A stretch of DNA of 64,000 bases from Gemmatimonadota bacterium (lineage in GTDB: Bacteria; Gemmatimonadota; Gemmatimonadetes; Palauibacterales; Palauibacteraceae): contig JAJEEM010000053.1 in the NCBI GenBank assembly GCA_022820995.1, positions 1-64,000 of the forward strand, read 5' to 3'. The position numbers and the translations under genes are program-made. Shown here piece after piece: positions 17,663 through 26,289 of this stretch. How positions within the stretch are numbered: position 1 is the first letter of the stretch; each line of letters starts with the position of its first letter. The notes under the pieces are model-generated. The model did no database searches. It worked only from the letters and a program-made list of their open reading frames with translations, and was not told where the DNA came from.

Positions 17663-18306
17663 GTGACGGGCAGGGGTTCGTCTGCCGACTGCGGATCGCT
17701 CGCGCGGCGGATCACGTGGGCCGCGGCGCGGGCCAGCTTCGGACGCTCGGTGGCCGCCGCCATGGCTCGCAGGCGCGACGGCGAGAGTTGCTTGAAATCC
17801 ATGCGTAACTCGTCGATCCACGCCGGCGTGTCGCCGCCCGGCTGCAGGTGGGCCAGGTCGAGGAAGGCCTTTTCGGGGCAGGCGACGAACGCGCTCTGCC
17901 CGTCGACGAGGCCCACGAGCCGATAGCCGGTTCGCAGGGACGGCTTGACGTAACGGAAGGAGAACCGCCCCAGCGGCGTCTCTCTAACGTGAGGACGCGC
18001 GGGGCCGCAACTGGTGACCTCCGGGACGTATTCCGGGATCGCGTTCGCGAAGGCGAGCGCCGACAGCCCGCTCACGTACGACCCGGCCGAGAGCCGGTTG
18101 GCGACGAGGAACGGATGCGGAACCACCTTCCGGTACGGCGGTGCCAGCGCGAACAGCCCACGCCGGAGCCGCTGCAGCTTGCCGGAGGCGCACCAGCGGC
18201 TGAGCTGTGCCTCCAGACCCGGCTCCGAGCCCCGGCCGCTGCGGAGGAAGCCGGTCTCGAACACCGGCTCGTCCGCGACGATCTCAAGCAACTCCATGAA
18301 TTTCAT
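17659..18306 (-). CDS. abiEi: AbiEi-type antitoxin and transcriptional repressor
   Basis: The 215-residue protein has the AbiEi layout: an N-terminal winged helix (RGSEPGLEAQLSRWCASGKLQRLRRGLFAL) followed by a domain with SYVSGLSALAFANAIPEYVPEVTS and a late EKAFLDLAHL motif. AbiEi neutralises AbiEii and represses its own promoter. The start is taken at 18306 (MKFMELLE); 18297 is also possible. It overlaps the toxin by four bases, so both are made from one message. A small inverted repeat just upstream (18317-18330) could be its operator. Confidence 0.88.
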   Translation of the reverse strand: MKFMELLEIVADEPVFETGFLRSGRGSEPGLEAQLSRWCASGKLQRLRRGLFALAPPYRKVVPHPFLVANRLSAGSYVSGLSALAFANAIPEYVPEVTSCGPARPHVRETPLGRFSFRYVKPSLRTGYRLVGLVDGQSAFVACPEKAFLDLAHLQPGGDTPAWIDELRMDFKQLSPSRLRAMAAATERPKLARAAAHVIRRASDPQSADEPLPVT

Positions 18307-18316
18307 GCAGCAAACA

Positions 18317-18330
18317 TGCCGTAACCGGCA
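18317..18330. promoter_or_regulatory. Inverted repeat upstream of abiEi, candidate autoregulatory operator
   Basis: tgccg-taac-cggca forms a perfect five-base inverted repeat, 11 bases upstream of the abiEi start and in the only space where its promoter can lie. AbiEi repressors are known to bind inverted repeats in their own promoters. The repeat is short, so chance occurrence is possible. Confidence 0.3.
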
Positions 18331-18391
18331 AGTACGCGCAATGAATCGGCTTGTCCGCAAACCCGTATCGCAGCGGAAAGACGCCGAATCC

Positions 18392-19900
18392 CTACCGGGG
18401 AAGCGGACGGGTCAGCTTCACGAAGAGCAGGTTCCGGACACGGCCCCCGCCGACCCGCATCTCCGTGACGGCGCCGTCCGGCGCGCGCTCGAAGCGGATC
18501 TCGCGCATGAACCAGCGGTCCGTGGCGAATTCGTCGGCGGCCCGGGGCTCGAGGGCGATGTCGCCGTGGCGTATGTGGCGCGCGACGAGTCCGTCGTCCG
18601 CCACGTCGAGGTGATACAGCGCATCGACTTCCGGGCTGTAGTAGCTGCCGGCGTATCCCGCCAGCGTCGCCGCATCGGGCTTCGGAGGCGCCTCCGAAGC
18701 GGCGGCCGGGGACGGGTCCTCCTCTTCCTCCTCCGGCGCGCCCTCGGGGAAGACGCCGGCGAGAACGATCTCGGCCACCTGCCGCGCGCGCCCGCCCGGG
18801 TTCCCGTTGGCCACATTGGTGAGGACGGCGACCCCGACGTTCGCCTCGGGATACCAGATCGCCTGCGTCCGGAACCCCGCGTCGGCGCCCCCGTGCCCGA
18901 CCGTGCGCAGCCCCCTGTGGTCGCCGATGCTCAGGCCGTGCGCGTACGGGATCGTATCGCCGCTGTTCAGGACGCCGCGCGTCGCCATCATCTCCATCAC
19001 CTGCGGACCTCCGACCGTTTCGTGTCGGAAGTTGTCGAGCCAGCGCGCGAGGTCGTCCGCCGTCGTGAACAGGCTCGTCGCCCCCGCGTTCGCATAGCTG
19101 AGCACGGCCTTGGTGAACTCCGGCTGCGGCCCCGCCCCGCTTCCGTCGCCGCTCCCATCGTCGTCCGCGGAAACCGGCCGGTAGGAATAGGCGCGGTCGG
19201 GGACGATGTGTTCGTGGTCGTCGTGGAAGTGCGTTCGATCCATTCCGAGCGGCCGGAAGATCCTTGCGGCCGTAAACTCCGGGAATGGCAGGCCGCCGAC
19301 CGCCGCCGCCGTCTCCGCGAGGAGCGTGTAGCCCATGTTGGAGTAGAGGTACTCCGATCCGGGCACGAAGTTGAGTTCCCGCTGGCGCGACATGAGGCCG
19401 AGGATCTGTTCGGTGGTGATCACGTCGTCCAGGCGCCAGCCGGAGATCCCGAGAAGCTGCCACTGGTCCCGGATCCCGCTCGTGTGGTGGATCATCTGGC
19501 GGACGGTGACCGGATGTTCGAACCCGGGGACGAACCCGAGGTGCGCCTGCACGGGGTCGTCCAGTGAGAGCGCCCCCTCGGCCGCAAGCATGGTGACGGC
19601 CATGGCCGTGAACTGTTTCGACACGGAGGCGACATGGAAGACCGTGTGCGGCGTCACGGAGACGCCGTGCTCGATCTGGGCGTAGCCGTAGCCGCGGGAG
19701 TGAATGATCTCGCCGTCCCGGATGACCGACACGGCGGCGCCCGGCGAGCCCGGGCGGTCCAGGTCGGCGAACACGGCGTCGATCCCGCGCGCGAGGTCGG
19801 AAGACGGGGCCGGGCCTCCGGCGCCTCCGCACCCGGCGAGCAGGGCAACGGCGACGGTTAGCAGTCCGTGGCAAAACCCCTGCTGCTGTCGATCGATCAC
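18392..19900 (-). CDS. Lipoprotein serine hydrolase of the beta-lactamase/class C penicillin-binding family
   Basis: The 502-residue protein has a lipoprotein signal (lipobox LLAG-Cys24). The hydrolase domain has the nucleophile motif SVSK (Ser92, Lys95), the second motif YSNMGY (Tyr-x-Asn) and a late HGGAD segment in the KTG position. A Glu/Pro-rich linker (EGAPEEEEEDPSPAAASEAPP) joins it to a C-terminal beta domain. Such enzymes cleave esters, peptides or D-amino acid amides outside the cytoplasm; the substrate is not deducible. Its ATG overlaps the RidA-like stop (19897-19900), so it is the third gene of an operon with RidA and a [2Fe-2S] protein. Confidence 0.88.
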   Translation of the reverse strand: MIDRQQQGFCHGLLTVAVALLAGCGGAGGPAPSSDLARGIDAVFADLDRPGSPGAAVSVIRDGEIIHSRGYGYAQIEHGVSVTPHTVFHVASVSKQFTAMAVTMLAAEGALSLDDPVQAHLGFVPGFEHPVTVRQMIHHTSGIRDQWQLLGISGWRLDDVITTEQILGLMSRQRELNFVPGSEYLYSNMGYTLLAETAAAVGGLPFPEFTAARIFRPLGMDRTHFHDDHEHIVPDRAYSYRPVSADDDGSGDGSGAGPQPEFTKAVLSYANAGATSLFTTADDLARWLDNFRHETVGGPQVMEMMATRGVLNSGDTIPYAHGLSIGDHRGLRTVGHGGADAGFRTQAIWYPEANVGVAVLTNVANGNPGGRARQVAEIVLAGVFPEGAPEEEEEDPSPAAASEAPPKPDAATLAGYAGSYYSPEVDALYHLDVADDGLVARHIRHGDIALEPRAADEFATDRWFMREIRFERAPDGAVTEMRVGGGRVRNLLFVKLTRPLPR

Positions 19901-20466
19901 GGATCGTGGAGTTCGACGAGCATCTCGATCTCGACGGACTGGTCCCGCGGGAGCGACGCCATGCCGACGGCCGCGCGGGCGTGCTTCGAGATCGCGGGGC
20001 CGAACACCTGTTCCATGAGGTCGGAGCAGCCGTTGATGACCTGCGAGTGCTGCGTGAAGTCCGGAGGCGTGTTCACCATCCCGAACACGCGCACGATCCG
20101 CTTCACCCGGGAGAGGTCGCCGATCTCGCGGGCGAGCGATGCGAGGAGGCAGACGCCGACCCAGCGGGCGATCTCGTAACCCTCCTCGACGGTGTGGTCG
20201 AGGCCGACCTTACCGGTGTTGCTCTCGTCGAGGCCGCCGCACGGGCCGTGCCCGGCGAGGAAGACGAGATTCCCGGTCGTCACCGCCTTCACGAAGTTGG
20301 CCGTCGGCGCATCCGGAGTCGGGAGTTCGATGCCCAGTTCGGCGAGACGATCTTCCGGCGTCTGGGCAGCGGCCCCCGCGGCCAGGGACAGGAGGACGAA
20401 GAATCCCGCGAGCGCGCCGGCGGCGGTGCGCGGCGCGCGCCCATACGGCGGGGAGGGCGAGATCAT
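19897..20466 (-). CDS. RidA family protein with an N-terminal signal peptide
   Basis: The 189-residue protein begins with a secretion signal (LAGFFVLLSLAAGAAAQTP) and continues into a RidA/YjgF domain ending in RAAVGMASLPRDQSVEIEMLVEL, where the conserved Arg precedes the VGxxxLP motif. RidA proteins hydrolyse reactive enamines/imines and are normally cytoplasmic, so an exported copy is unusual. The ATG at 20466 overlaps the preceding [2Fe-2S] gene stop and its stop overlaps the serine hydrolase start, both as ATGA. This suggests a shared extracytoplasmic role, not yet named. Confidence 0.85.
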   Translation of the reverse strand: MISPSPPYGRAPRTAAGALAGFFVLLSLAAGAAAQTPEDRLAELGIELPTPDAPTANFVKAVTTGNLVFLAGHGPCGGLDESNTGKVGLDHTVEEGYEIARWVGVCLLASLAREIGDLSRVKRIVRVFGMVNTPPDFTQHSQVINGCSDLMEQVFGPAISKHARAAVGMASLPRDQSVEIEMLVELHDP

Positions 20467-20987
20467 GCCGTCCCCCCCGGATCGCGCCGCCGGGAGACGA
20501 TCTCCTCGGGGGTCTCGCCCGTGCGGATCGCTTCGGCCGCGATGTCCACGGCCTCGAAGATCTTCGTATAGCCGGTGCAGCGGCAGAGATTGCCGGAGAG
20601 CGCCCGCGCGACGTCCTCGCGGGCGGGGTCCGGATCGCGGGTCAGCAGTCCATGGGCCGAGCAGAGAATGCCCGGTGTGCAGAAGCCGCATTGCGCCCCT
20701 CCCGTGAGATCGAAGGCGTCCTGGAGCGGGTGGGGGCCGGACGCGTCCGCGAGACCTTCGACGGTCGTGATCTCGTGACCCGTCGCCTCGTGCACCGGCA
20801 TGATGCAGGAGAGCACGGCCTCGCCGTCGCGGAGCACCGTGCACGCCCCGCAGTCCCCCTTGTCGCACCCCTGCTTCGATCCCGTGAGGCCGAGCCCGTA
20901 GCGGAGGGCCTCGAGGAGGGTGTAGTGGGACGGCACTCCGACCCGGCGCCGGTCTCCGTTCACCCGCAGTTCAACCACGCTGTGCAT
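20463..20987 (-). CDS. Orphan [2Fe-2S] subunit of xanthine dehydrogenase/CO dehydrogenase type
   Basis: The 174-residue protein has both iron-sulfur sites of molybdenum hydroxylase small subunits: the ferredoxin-type KQGCDKGDCGACTVL with a later Cys in VLSC, and the helical AQCGFCTPG plus LCRCTGY. It would pass electrons from a molybdopterin subunit to FAD. No large or FAD subunit is adjacent; the partners may be encoded elsewhere or be the 38.5-41.6 kb set. The ATG at 20987 (MHSVVEL) is chosen because everything upstream lies outside the domain. No Tat signal is present, unlike the copy at 38513. Confidence 0.88.
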   Translation of the reverse strand: MHSVVELRVNGDRRRVGVPSHYTLLEALRYGLGLTGSKQGCDKGDCGACTVLRDGEAVLSCIMPVHEATGHEITTVEGLADASGPHPLQDAFDLTGGAQCGFCTPGILCSAHGLLTRDPDPAREDVARALSGNLCRCTGYTKIFEAVDIAAEAIRTGETPEEIVSRRRDPGGTA

Positions 20988-21146
20988 GAGAATCAAGTTG
21001 CCCGGGGGCCATCCGGGCGGCAACCGGAATGGGGTGGCGGGCACGGTCCGGGTGCGCGCCGGGTGCGCATCGTGTGACGAAAGCCCCATGTTCAACCGTC
21101 TGGAGAGAGTCCGCCCGTGGATGACGGTCAGATGAGGGAACACACG

Positions 21147-22820
21147 ATGCATCGCCTGGTTCGACGAACACTGCTTTCGCTCGTGCTCTCCGCCTCGGGA
21201 GTGTGCGCGCTCGCCCCCGAAGCCGCGTGGGCCCAGGAGATCCCGGTGGACCGCTGGCTGGTCACCAGCGCGGAACACACGGCGGGTGACCATCCGCTCC
21301 CCGTCGCGGGGCCGGACCGATTCCCGGACCGGAACCTCGAAACCGCTGCGGGTACGTGGACGCTCTTTCGCCGCGACGGTGAGGCGCCGCTGGATTTTTC
21401 GGATGTCTCGGAAGCCGGGCGGGCGACGCTCGCTCACGCATATCTGAAGTCGTCCGCGGACGCGAGCGTGCGGCTCGAACTGGGTGTCGAGCCCTGCGCG
21501 CGGCTCGAAGCGTGGGTGAACGCGCAGCAGATCGCGGACGCCGGAACCGCGCGCGAAGTGCGGCTGGCGGCGGGTTGGAACACGCTCCTCGTCGTGCTCG
21601 ACGGCGAACCCGGGTGTGAGCGCTCGCTCTCCGCGCGGCTCTCTCCGGACACGGGTCCAAACGTGCGGGCGGAACGCGACGACGGCTCGGGCGACCGGCT
21701 GACCGTGCAGGCCTCCCGCCCACCCGGCGTGCGGCCGACCTGGCCCGAGGGTGTCGTGACGGTCTCGGTCCCCCGCATCACGGGGCTCGCCTGGCGCCCG
21801 GACGACGATGATCTCCAGGCCGCCATCGGCTATGACCTCGCGAGCTGGGGTCGCGAGTTCAGGGCCGGCATGGACGGCGCCGGCGCCCCGGGGATCCAGC
21901 GCCCCGAAGTCGGATTCCGAAACCCCCTCGACCTCCCCCGCCGTGGCGGCGGCGCCCCGGGCGCTCCGGGCGGCTCGGGCGCTCCGGGCGAAGCGGGCGA
22001 GGGCGATGATGAGACCGGGCCCACGGATCCGGATGGACAGCGGGCGCAGATGGTCGCGTTCCTGCTGCGCCGGTCGGAAGCCCGTGCCCCGGCGCCGAGA
22101 GAGGGCTCCGCAGAGTTGCGTCTCGCGGGCGAGTCCTTCGTCGCCGCCTCCGGTGAACTCAAACCCGGCGTACCCGTCCCCTTTGACGGCGTTCTCCCTT
22201 TCCGGAAGCTCCGCGAGGCCGCGCTGCGCGACGACGGCATGAAGGCCGAGTTCCGCTGGGAGGACGGAGACGGCGAGGGCGAGGGGCGCATGCCGGCGGC
22301 GCCTGTATTGAGAGCGCTCCACGGCGCGATCGATCTGGCGCTCGATGCCGGCGCGGACGGCGTGTGGCGCGGCACGTTACGGGTTCCGGACGCCCTGGCC
22401 GGCTTCACGGTTCGAGGCGCCGGGGGATCGTGGACCGTCGACGGATCCGCGGCGGACGACGGCGTCCTGTGCAACCCGTGCGAGCGCGGCCGGCGGCTGG
22501 AAATCGAGTTCCGCGGGACCGCCGGCGCCGATGCGGAACCGCCGCGCGCGCGCATCGCGGATCCCGGTTTCCCGGATCTGTCCGCAGCCGGTGCGCCGTC
22601 GGCGATCGAGTTGCTGAGGGCGCTGGAAGGGGATAACCGCCGCTACCGCGCCCTCATTGGGAGGCCGTCGTCGGATCCTCCCCCTTGGTCGGCTCGGGCG
22701 ACTCCGCAGCCGCGGACTCCGTCGGCGCGGGCTCGGTCGTGGGCGGGGCGATCACGGGCTCCGAGGACGGCTTCGGGCCGAACGTCGGACGCGAGGAATC
22801 CGTGGACCAGGGATCGATGA
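21147..22820 (+). CDS. Secreted hypothetical protein, Gly/Pro/Ala-rich middle
   Basis: The 557-residue protein starts with a clear signal peptide (LLSLVLSASGVCALAPEAAWAQ). In-frame ATGs at 21117 and 21132 are also possible; 21147 is preferred because GAGGGA precedes it. Residues about 40-230 look like a beta-sandwich carbohydrate- or lipid-binding domain, but no family is recognised. The middle (about 255-285) is low-complexity GAPGAPGGSGAPGEAGEG, and a late segment has CNPCERG. The last 55 codons run antisense over the tatA/B-like gene end (167 bases of convergent overlap), so the true C-terminus may be shorter in life or frameshifted. Function unknown. Confidence 0.65.
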   Translation: MHRLVRRTLLSLVLSASGVCALAPEAAWAQEIPVDRWLVTSAEHTAGDHPLPVAGPDRFPDRNLETAAGTWTLFRRDGEAPLDFSDVSEAGRATLAHAYLKSSADASVRLELGVEPCARLEAWVNAQQIADAGTAREVRLAAGWNTLLVVLDGEPGCERSLSARLSPDTGPNVRAERDDGSGDRLTVQASRPPGVRPTWPEGVVTVSVPRITGLAWRPDDDDLQAAIGYDLASWGREFRAGMDGAGAPGIQRPEVGFRNPLDLPRRGGGAPGAPGGSGAPGEAGEGDDETGPTDPDGQRAQMVAFLLRRSEARAPAPREGSAELRLAGESFVAASGELKPGVPVPFDGVLPFRKLREAALRDDGMKAEFRWEDGDGEGEGRMPAAPVLRALHGAIDLALDAGADGVWRGTLRVPDALAGFTVRGAGGSWTVDGSAADDGVLCNPCERGRRLEIEFRGTAGADAEPPRARIADPGFPDLSAAGAPSAIELLRALEGDNRRYRALIGRPSSDPPPWSARATPQPRTPSARARSWAGRSRAPRTASGRTSDARNPWTRDR

Positions 22821-23220
22821 ACTCCTGAGCCGGATCCACTTCATCGCGCGGCGTGGGCGGCGCCTGTTCCTCCACGACCGGCCCCGGCGTCGCTTCGGAG
22901 GCGCCCTCTTCGTCCTCCGTCTCGTCCGCGGAGGCGGCGGACGCCCCGGCCGCCGCCGCGGTGCCGGCGGCCGCCGTTCCGGCGATCGTCGCATTGTTTG
23001 CGGTCGCCGGTTTCGGGGGCGTCGGCGGCGACCTCCACTGCGTCTCCCGCCCGGCGGCCTCGAGTTCGCGCTGAATCTCGTTCATCCCCTTCCGGAACTC
23101 GCGGATCCCCTTGCCGATGGTGCGGGTGATCTCCGGCAGGCGGCGGGGCCCGAACACGATGAGCACGAGCATCGCGATGAGGAGGATCTCGCCGAGTCCG
23201 AACCCGGTGGTGATATTCAT
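22654..23220 (-). CDS. Twin-arginine translocase TatA/TatB-family subunit
   Basis: The 188-residue protein has the standard layout: one N-terminal membrane helix (GEILLIAMLVLIVFGPRRLPE), the FGPRRLP hinge, and an amphipathic helix (ITRTIGKGIREFRKGMNEIQRELE). A long, disordered Ala/Pro/Glu-rich tail follows, closer to TatB than to short TatA. It forms the Tat export pore that would carry the Tat-signal proteins encoded at 38513 and 45806. No tatC is nearby. It is convergent with the secreted hypothetical gene and overlaps its end. Confidence 0.88.
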   Translation of the reverse strand: MNITTGFGLGEILLIAMLVLIVFGPRRLPEITRTIGKGIREFRKGMNEIQRELEAAGRETQWRSPPTPPKPATANNATIAGTAAAGTAAAAGASAASADETEDEEGASEATPGPVVEEQAPPTPRDEVDPAQEFIDPWSTDSSRPTFGPKPSSEPVIAPPTTEPAPTESAAAESPEPTKGEDPTTASQ

Positions 23221-23253
23221 GACGGTGCGATCAGCCGGGCGGGCGCGCGGAAC

Positions 23254-23802
23254 TCAGGGCGTCAGCGCCCGCAGCACGTCCTCGCCGTAGAACATGCCGA
23301 TATATCTGGCCTGCACGGGCGTGACCCTGCGGACGGCCCAGATCAGTTCGACGTGGTTGGGTTCGCGAGGCTCCGCCGGGAGCGAGAAGCCGCACTCGCC
23401 CAGCAGACGGTCCGCCTTCTTCAGGTTGCACTTGCTGCAGGCCGTGACCACGTTCGACCATCCGTTGTCTCCGCCACGCGAAATCGGAATCACGTGATCG
23501 CGGGTCAGCGACTCGCGATACCCCAGTTCCCGCCGGTGACGGCCGCAGTACTGACAGCAATAGGCGTCGCGCGCGAACAGGAAGGTGTTCGTGACCTGGC
23601 GGCGGAAGCGGCGGGGGATCTGGATGAACCGGACGAGGCGGATGACGACGGGCGTGTCCATCTGCACGCGCTCGGATCGGATGGGACGTTCCGAATCCAC
23701 CTCCAGCGCGTCGGCCTTCCGGTCGATGAGCAGGCGAACGGCGCGCCGGACCGGAATGATCGTCAACGGCTCGTATGAAGCGTTCAGGGCCAGACAGCCC
23801 AT
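23254..23802 (-). CDS. HNH endonuclease
   Basis: The 182-residue protein belongs to the HNH family common in actinobacteria and Gemmatimonadota-like genomes. The zinc knuckle and catalytic core are CCQYCGRHRRELGY, then LTRDHVIPISRGGDNGWSNVVTAC and CNLKKADR; His-Asn-His and four Cys are all present. The N-terminal half (LNASYEPLTIIPVRRAVRLL) is the characteristic leading domain of this subgroup. The start at 23802 has GGGGGG six bases ahead; an upstream Met at 23838 is less likely. Its cellular role is unknown and it is not obviously tied to a mobile element here. Confidence 0.88.
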   Translation of the reverse strand: MGCLALNASYEPLTIIPVRRAVRLLIDRKADALEVDSERPIRSERVQMDTPVVIRLVRFIQIPRRFRRQVTNTFLFARDAYCCQYCGRHRRELGYRESLTRDHVIPISRGGDNGWSNVVTACSKCNLKKADRLLGECGFSLPAEPREPNHVELIWAVRRVTPVQARYIGMFYGEDVLRALTP

Positions 23803-23908
23803 GAGCGACCCCCCATTGGATTCGGTGGCGGAAAACAAGCAATCCGGCTGCGACGTGTCAAGCGAAGGCCCCCCGGGGGAGGCGGCGCGGGAGGCAGGCT
23901 CCGCCGGC

Positions 23909-26185
23909 GTGTGCGAGGTGGCGGTCGCGCGGACGTTCCTCGGGACGCTCGCCTACTCGATCCCCGCATCGCTCGTCGGCGCCGTGGCGCCGGGCGTCCG
24001 GGTTCGCGTGCCGCTCGGCGGCGGGACGGCGGTCGGGGTCGTGGACCGCCTCGGGCTGCGGACGGACCGGGGACGGAAACCCCGACTGCGGGAGTTGCGG
24101 GGCGTCCTCGACGAAGCGCCGCTGATCGACGCGCCTCTCCTCGGTCTCTGCCGCTGGATCTCGGACTACTACGTGGCGCCTCTCGGCGTTGTGCTGAGGG
24201 CGGCCCTCCCTCCGGGCGCGCTCGGGTCCCGGGCCGCCCGCGGAGGGAACCCGGGGCGACCGCGAACCGAGCGCGTGCTCCGGCTTGCGCGCGAACTGCG
24301 GACGCTGAGCGAACGGGACCGTGCCTTCGGGCGGGCGAAGCGGCAGCGCGAGTTGTACGAGACGCTCGAATCGGTCGGCGGGCAGGCGGCCGTCGCGCAC
24401 CTGGTGAAGCAGCTCGGCTTCGGCCGCGGCGTGCTCGACGGGCTCGTGGAGCGGCGCCTCGCGGAAATCGTGGAGCGCGAGGTGGAGCGGGATCCGTTCG
24501 CCGGCCCGGCGGAACCGGAGGCGCGGTTCACGCTGACCCCGGACCAGGTCCGGGTCGTGGGCGACCTCGAGCGCCTCGACGCGCCGGGACGCGTCGCGCT
24601 CCTGCGCGGCGTGACGGGCTCCGGCAAGACGGCCGTGTACCTCGAAGTGCTGGAGCGTCAACTCGCATCGGGCCGCTCCGGCATCTTCCTCGTGCCGGAG
24701 ATCGCTCTCACGCCCCAGACCGTGCAGCGCTTCCGCGCCCGCTTCGGCGACGAGGTCACCGTGTTGCACTCCGGGCTCTCGGACGGGGAACGTTTCGACG
24801 CCTGGCGCAGCCTGCGCGCGGGGAGGAAGCGGATCGCGATCGGTCCGCGCTCGGCGGTGTTCGCGCCGGTCCGGAACCTGGGCGCGATCATCGTCGACGA
24901 GGAGCATGAAAGCAGCTACAAGCAGTCCGATGTACCGCGCTACCACGCCCGCTCCGTTGCGATCATGCGCGCGCGGCTGGAGGGGGGCCTGTGCGTGCTC
25001 GGCTCCGCGACGCCTGCCCTCGAGAGCTGGGAGAATGCGCGCACCGGACGCTACCACCTGCTCGAACTCGAGAAGCGGGTGACGGGCCACGGGCTCCCCT
25101 CGGTGGAACTCGTCGATCTGCGGGCCGACGCCGGCGAGGACCCGGGCCAGGACGCGGAGGAGCCCGCTCCGGGTGGCGGTCCGCGGGTCTTCTCCAGGCG
25201 GCTGCGGGAGGCGATCGCCGCGCGCCTGGAACGGGGCGAGCAGACGATCCTCTTTCTCAACCGCCGCGGATACGCCTCCTTCGCCGAGTGCGCGGCCTGC
25301 GGTCACGTGTGGAGCTGTGGCGCCTGCTCCGTGACCCTCACCTATCATCGCCGACGCAGGCAGCTCGTGTGTCATCACTGCGGCTCGACGAGCCCGCTCC
25401 CCTCCGGGTGCGGCGAGTGCGGCGGCCCCGCGCCGCGTTATGCGGGAGTCGGCACCGAACAGGTCGAACGCCGCGTGGGCGAGCTCTTTCCGGAGGCCGG
25501 CATCGCCCGCATGGACCTCGACACCACGGGCTCCAAGTGGGCGCACGTCGAGATCCTGGAGGCGTTCCGGAGACGGGAGGTCGACATCCTGCTCGGAACG
25601 CAGATGATCGCCAAGGGTCTCGACTTCCCGCAGGTCACGCTCGTGGGAGTGATCAACGCGGACGTCGGTCTGCACCTGCCGGACTTCCGGGCGAGCGAAC
25701 GCACCTTCCAACTCCTGGAGCAGGTCGCCGGAAGGGCCGGGCGGGGCGAGGAACCGGGGGAGGTCCTGGTCCAGACGTCGCGCCCGGGGCACTATGCGCT
25801 CGCCGCGGCTGCGGAGCACGACTACGTCGGCTTCGCGGAGCGCGAACTCGGGGACCGGAAGGAGCCCGGCTATCCGCCGCACCGCCGGCTCGCGAACCTC
25901 GTCATCTCCGGGAAGACGGAGTCGCGGGTGATCGACGTCGCAGAGGAACTGTCCGAGTGGACGCGGCGGCTGATTCGCGATCGACGGCTCGGCGGGATCG
26001 AGGTCATCGGTCCGGCCCCGTGCCCCATCGATCGACTCCGGGAACGGTGGAGGTGGCACTTCCTCATCAAGGCGGATCGCGCCGCGACGCTCGGTGGCGT
26101 CCTCCGCTTTCTCGGAGAGCAGCGGGGCCAGCCCGGCTCCGGCCTCCGGCTCGAGATCGACCGTGATCCCGAGGCACTCCTGTGA
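23909..26185 (+). CDS. priA: Primosomal replication-restart helicase PriA
   Basis: PriA reloads the replisome at stalled forks. The 758-residue form has the N-terminal 3'-DNA-binding domain (ARTFLGTLAYSIP), Walker A GVTGSGKTAVY, Walker B VDEEHESSYKQ, and the eight-cysteine zinc region CAACGHVWSCGACS to CHHCGSTSPLPSGCGECGG, followed by a late helicase motif near GRAGRGEEPG. The start is uncertain. GTG at 23909 places the conserved strand at the usual distance from the N-terminus and leaves 106 bases to the divergent HNH gene. ATG at 23801 gives 36 extra residues but overlaps the HNH start codon on the other strand. Confidence 0.94.
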   Translation: MCEVAVARTFLGTLAYSIPASLVGAVAPGVRVRVPLGGGTAVGVVDRLGLRTDRGRKPRLRELRGVLDEAPLIDAPLLGLCRWISDYYVAPLGVVLRAALPPGALGSRAARGGNPGRPRTERVLRLARELRTLSERDRAFGRAKRQRELYETLESVGGQAAVAHLVKQLGFGRGVLDGLVERRLAEIVEREVERDPFAGPAEPEARFTLTPDQVRVVGDLERLDAPGRVALLRGVTGSGKTAVYLEVLERQLASGRSGIFLVPEIALTPQTVQRFRARFGDEVTVLHSGLSDGERFDAWRSLRAGRKRIAIGPRSAVFAPVRNLGAIIVDEEHESSYKQSDVPRYHARSVAIMRARLEGGLCVLGSATPALESWENARTGRYHLLELEKRVTGHGLPSVELVDLRADAGEDPGQDAEEPAPGGGPRVFSRRLREAIAARLERGEQTILFLNRRGYASFAECAACGHVWSCGACSVTLTYHRRRRQLVCHHCGSTSPLPSGCGECGGPAPRYAGVGTEQVERRVGELFPEAGIARMDLDTTGSKWAHVEILEAFRRREVDILLGTQMIAKGLDFPQVTLVGVINADVGLHLPDFRASERTFQLLEQVAGRAGRGEEPGEVLVQTSRPGHYALAAAAEHDYVGFAERELGDRKEPGYPPHRRLANLVISGKTESRVIDVAEELSEWTRRLIRDRRLGGIEVIGPAPCPIDRLRERWRWHFLIKADRAATLGGVLRFLGEQRGQPGSGLRLEIDRDPEALL

Positions 26186-26289
26186 GCGGGCCGGCCAGCT
26201 CCGGGCTTTGCTTGTTGGGAGGACCACGCTTCGTCAGGTTGTGCCGCTGGTTCCGCCCGCCGTCGCGGGTGCAAAACGAGGGAGAGAGA

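Noticed and set aside
23801..23802. Overlapping divergent ATG codons in CATG for HNH and priA
   Set aside because: This is attractive but needs priA to start at 23801; the GTG at 23909 better fits the PriA N-terminus and leaves promoter space.
23858..26227. 789-codon minus-strand frame opposite priA
   Set aside because: It is fully antisense to a certain priA and has no recognisable domain.
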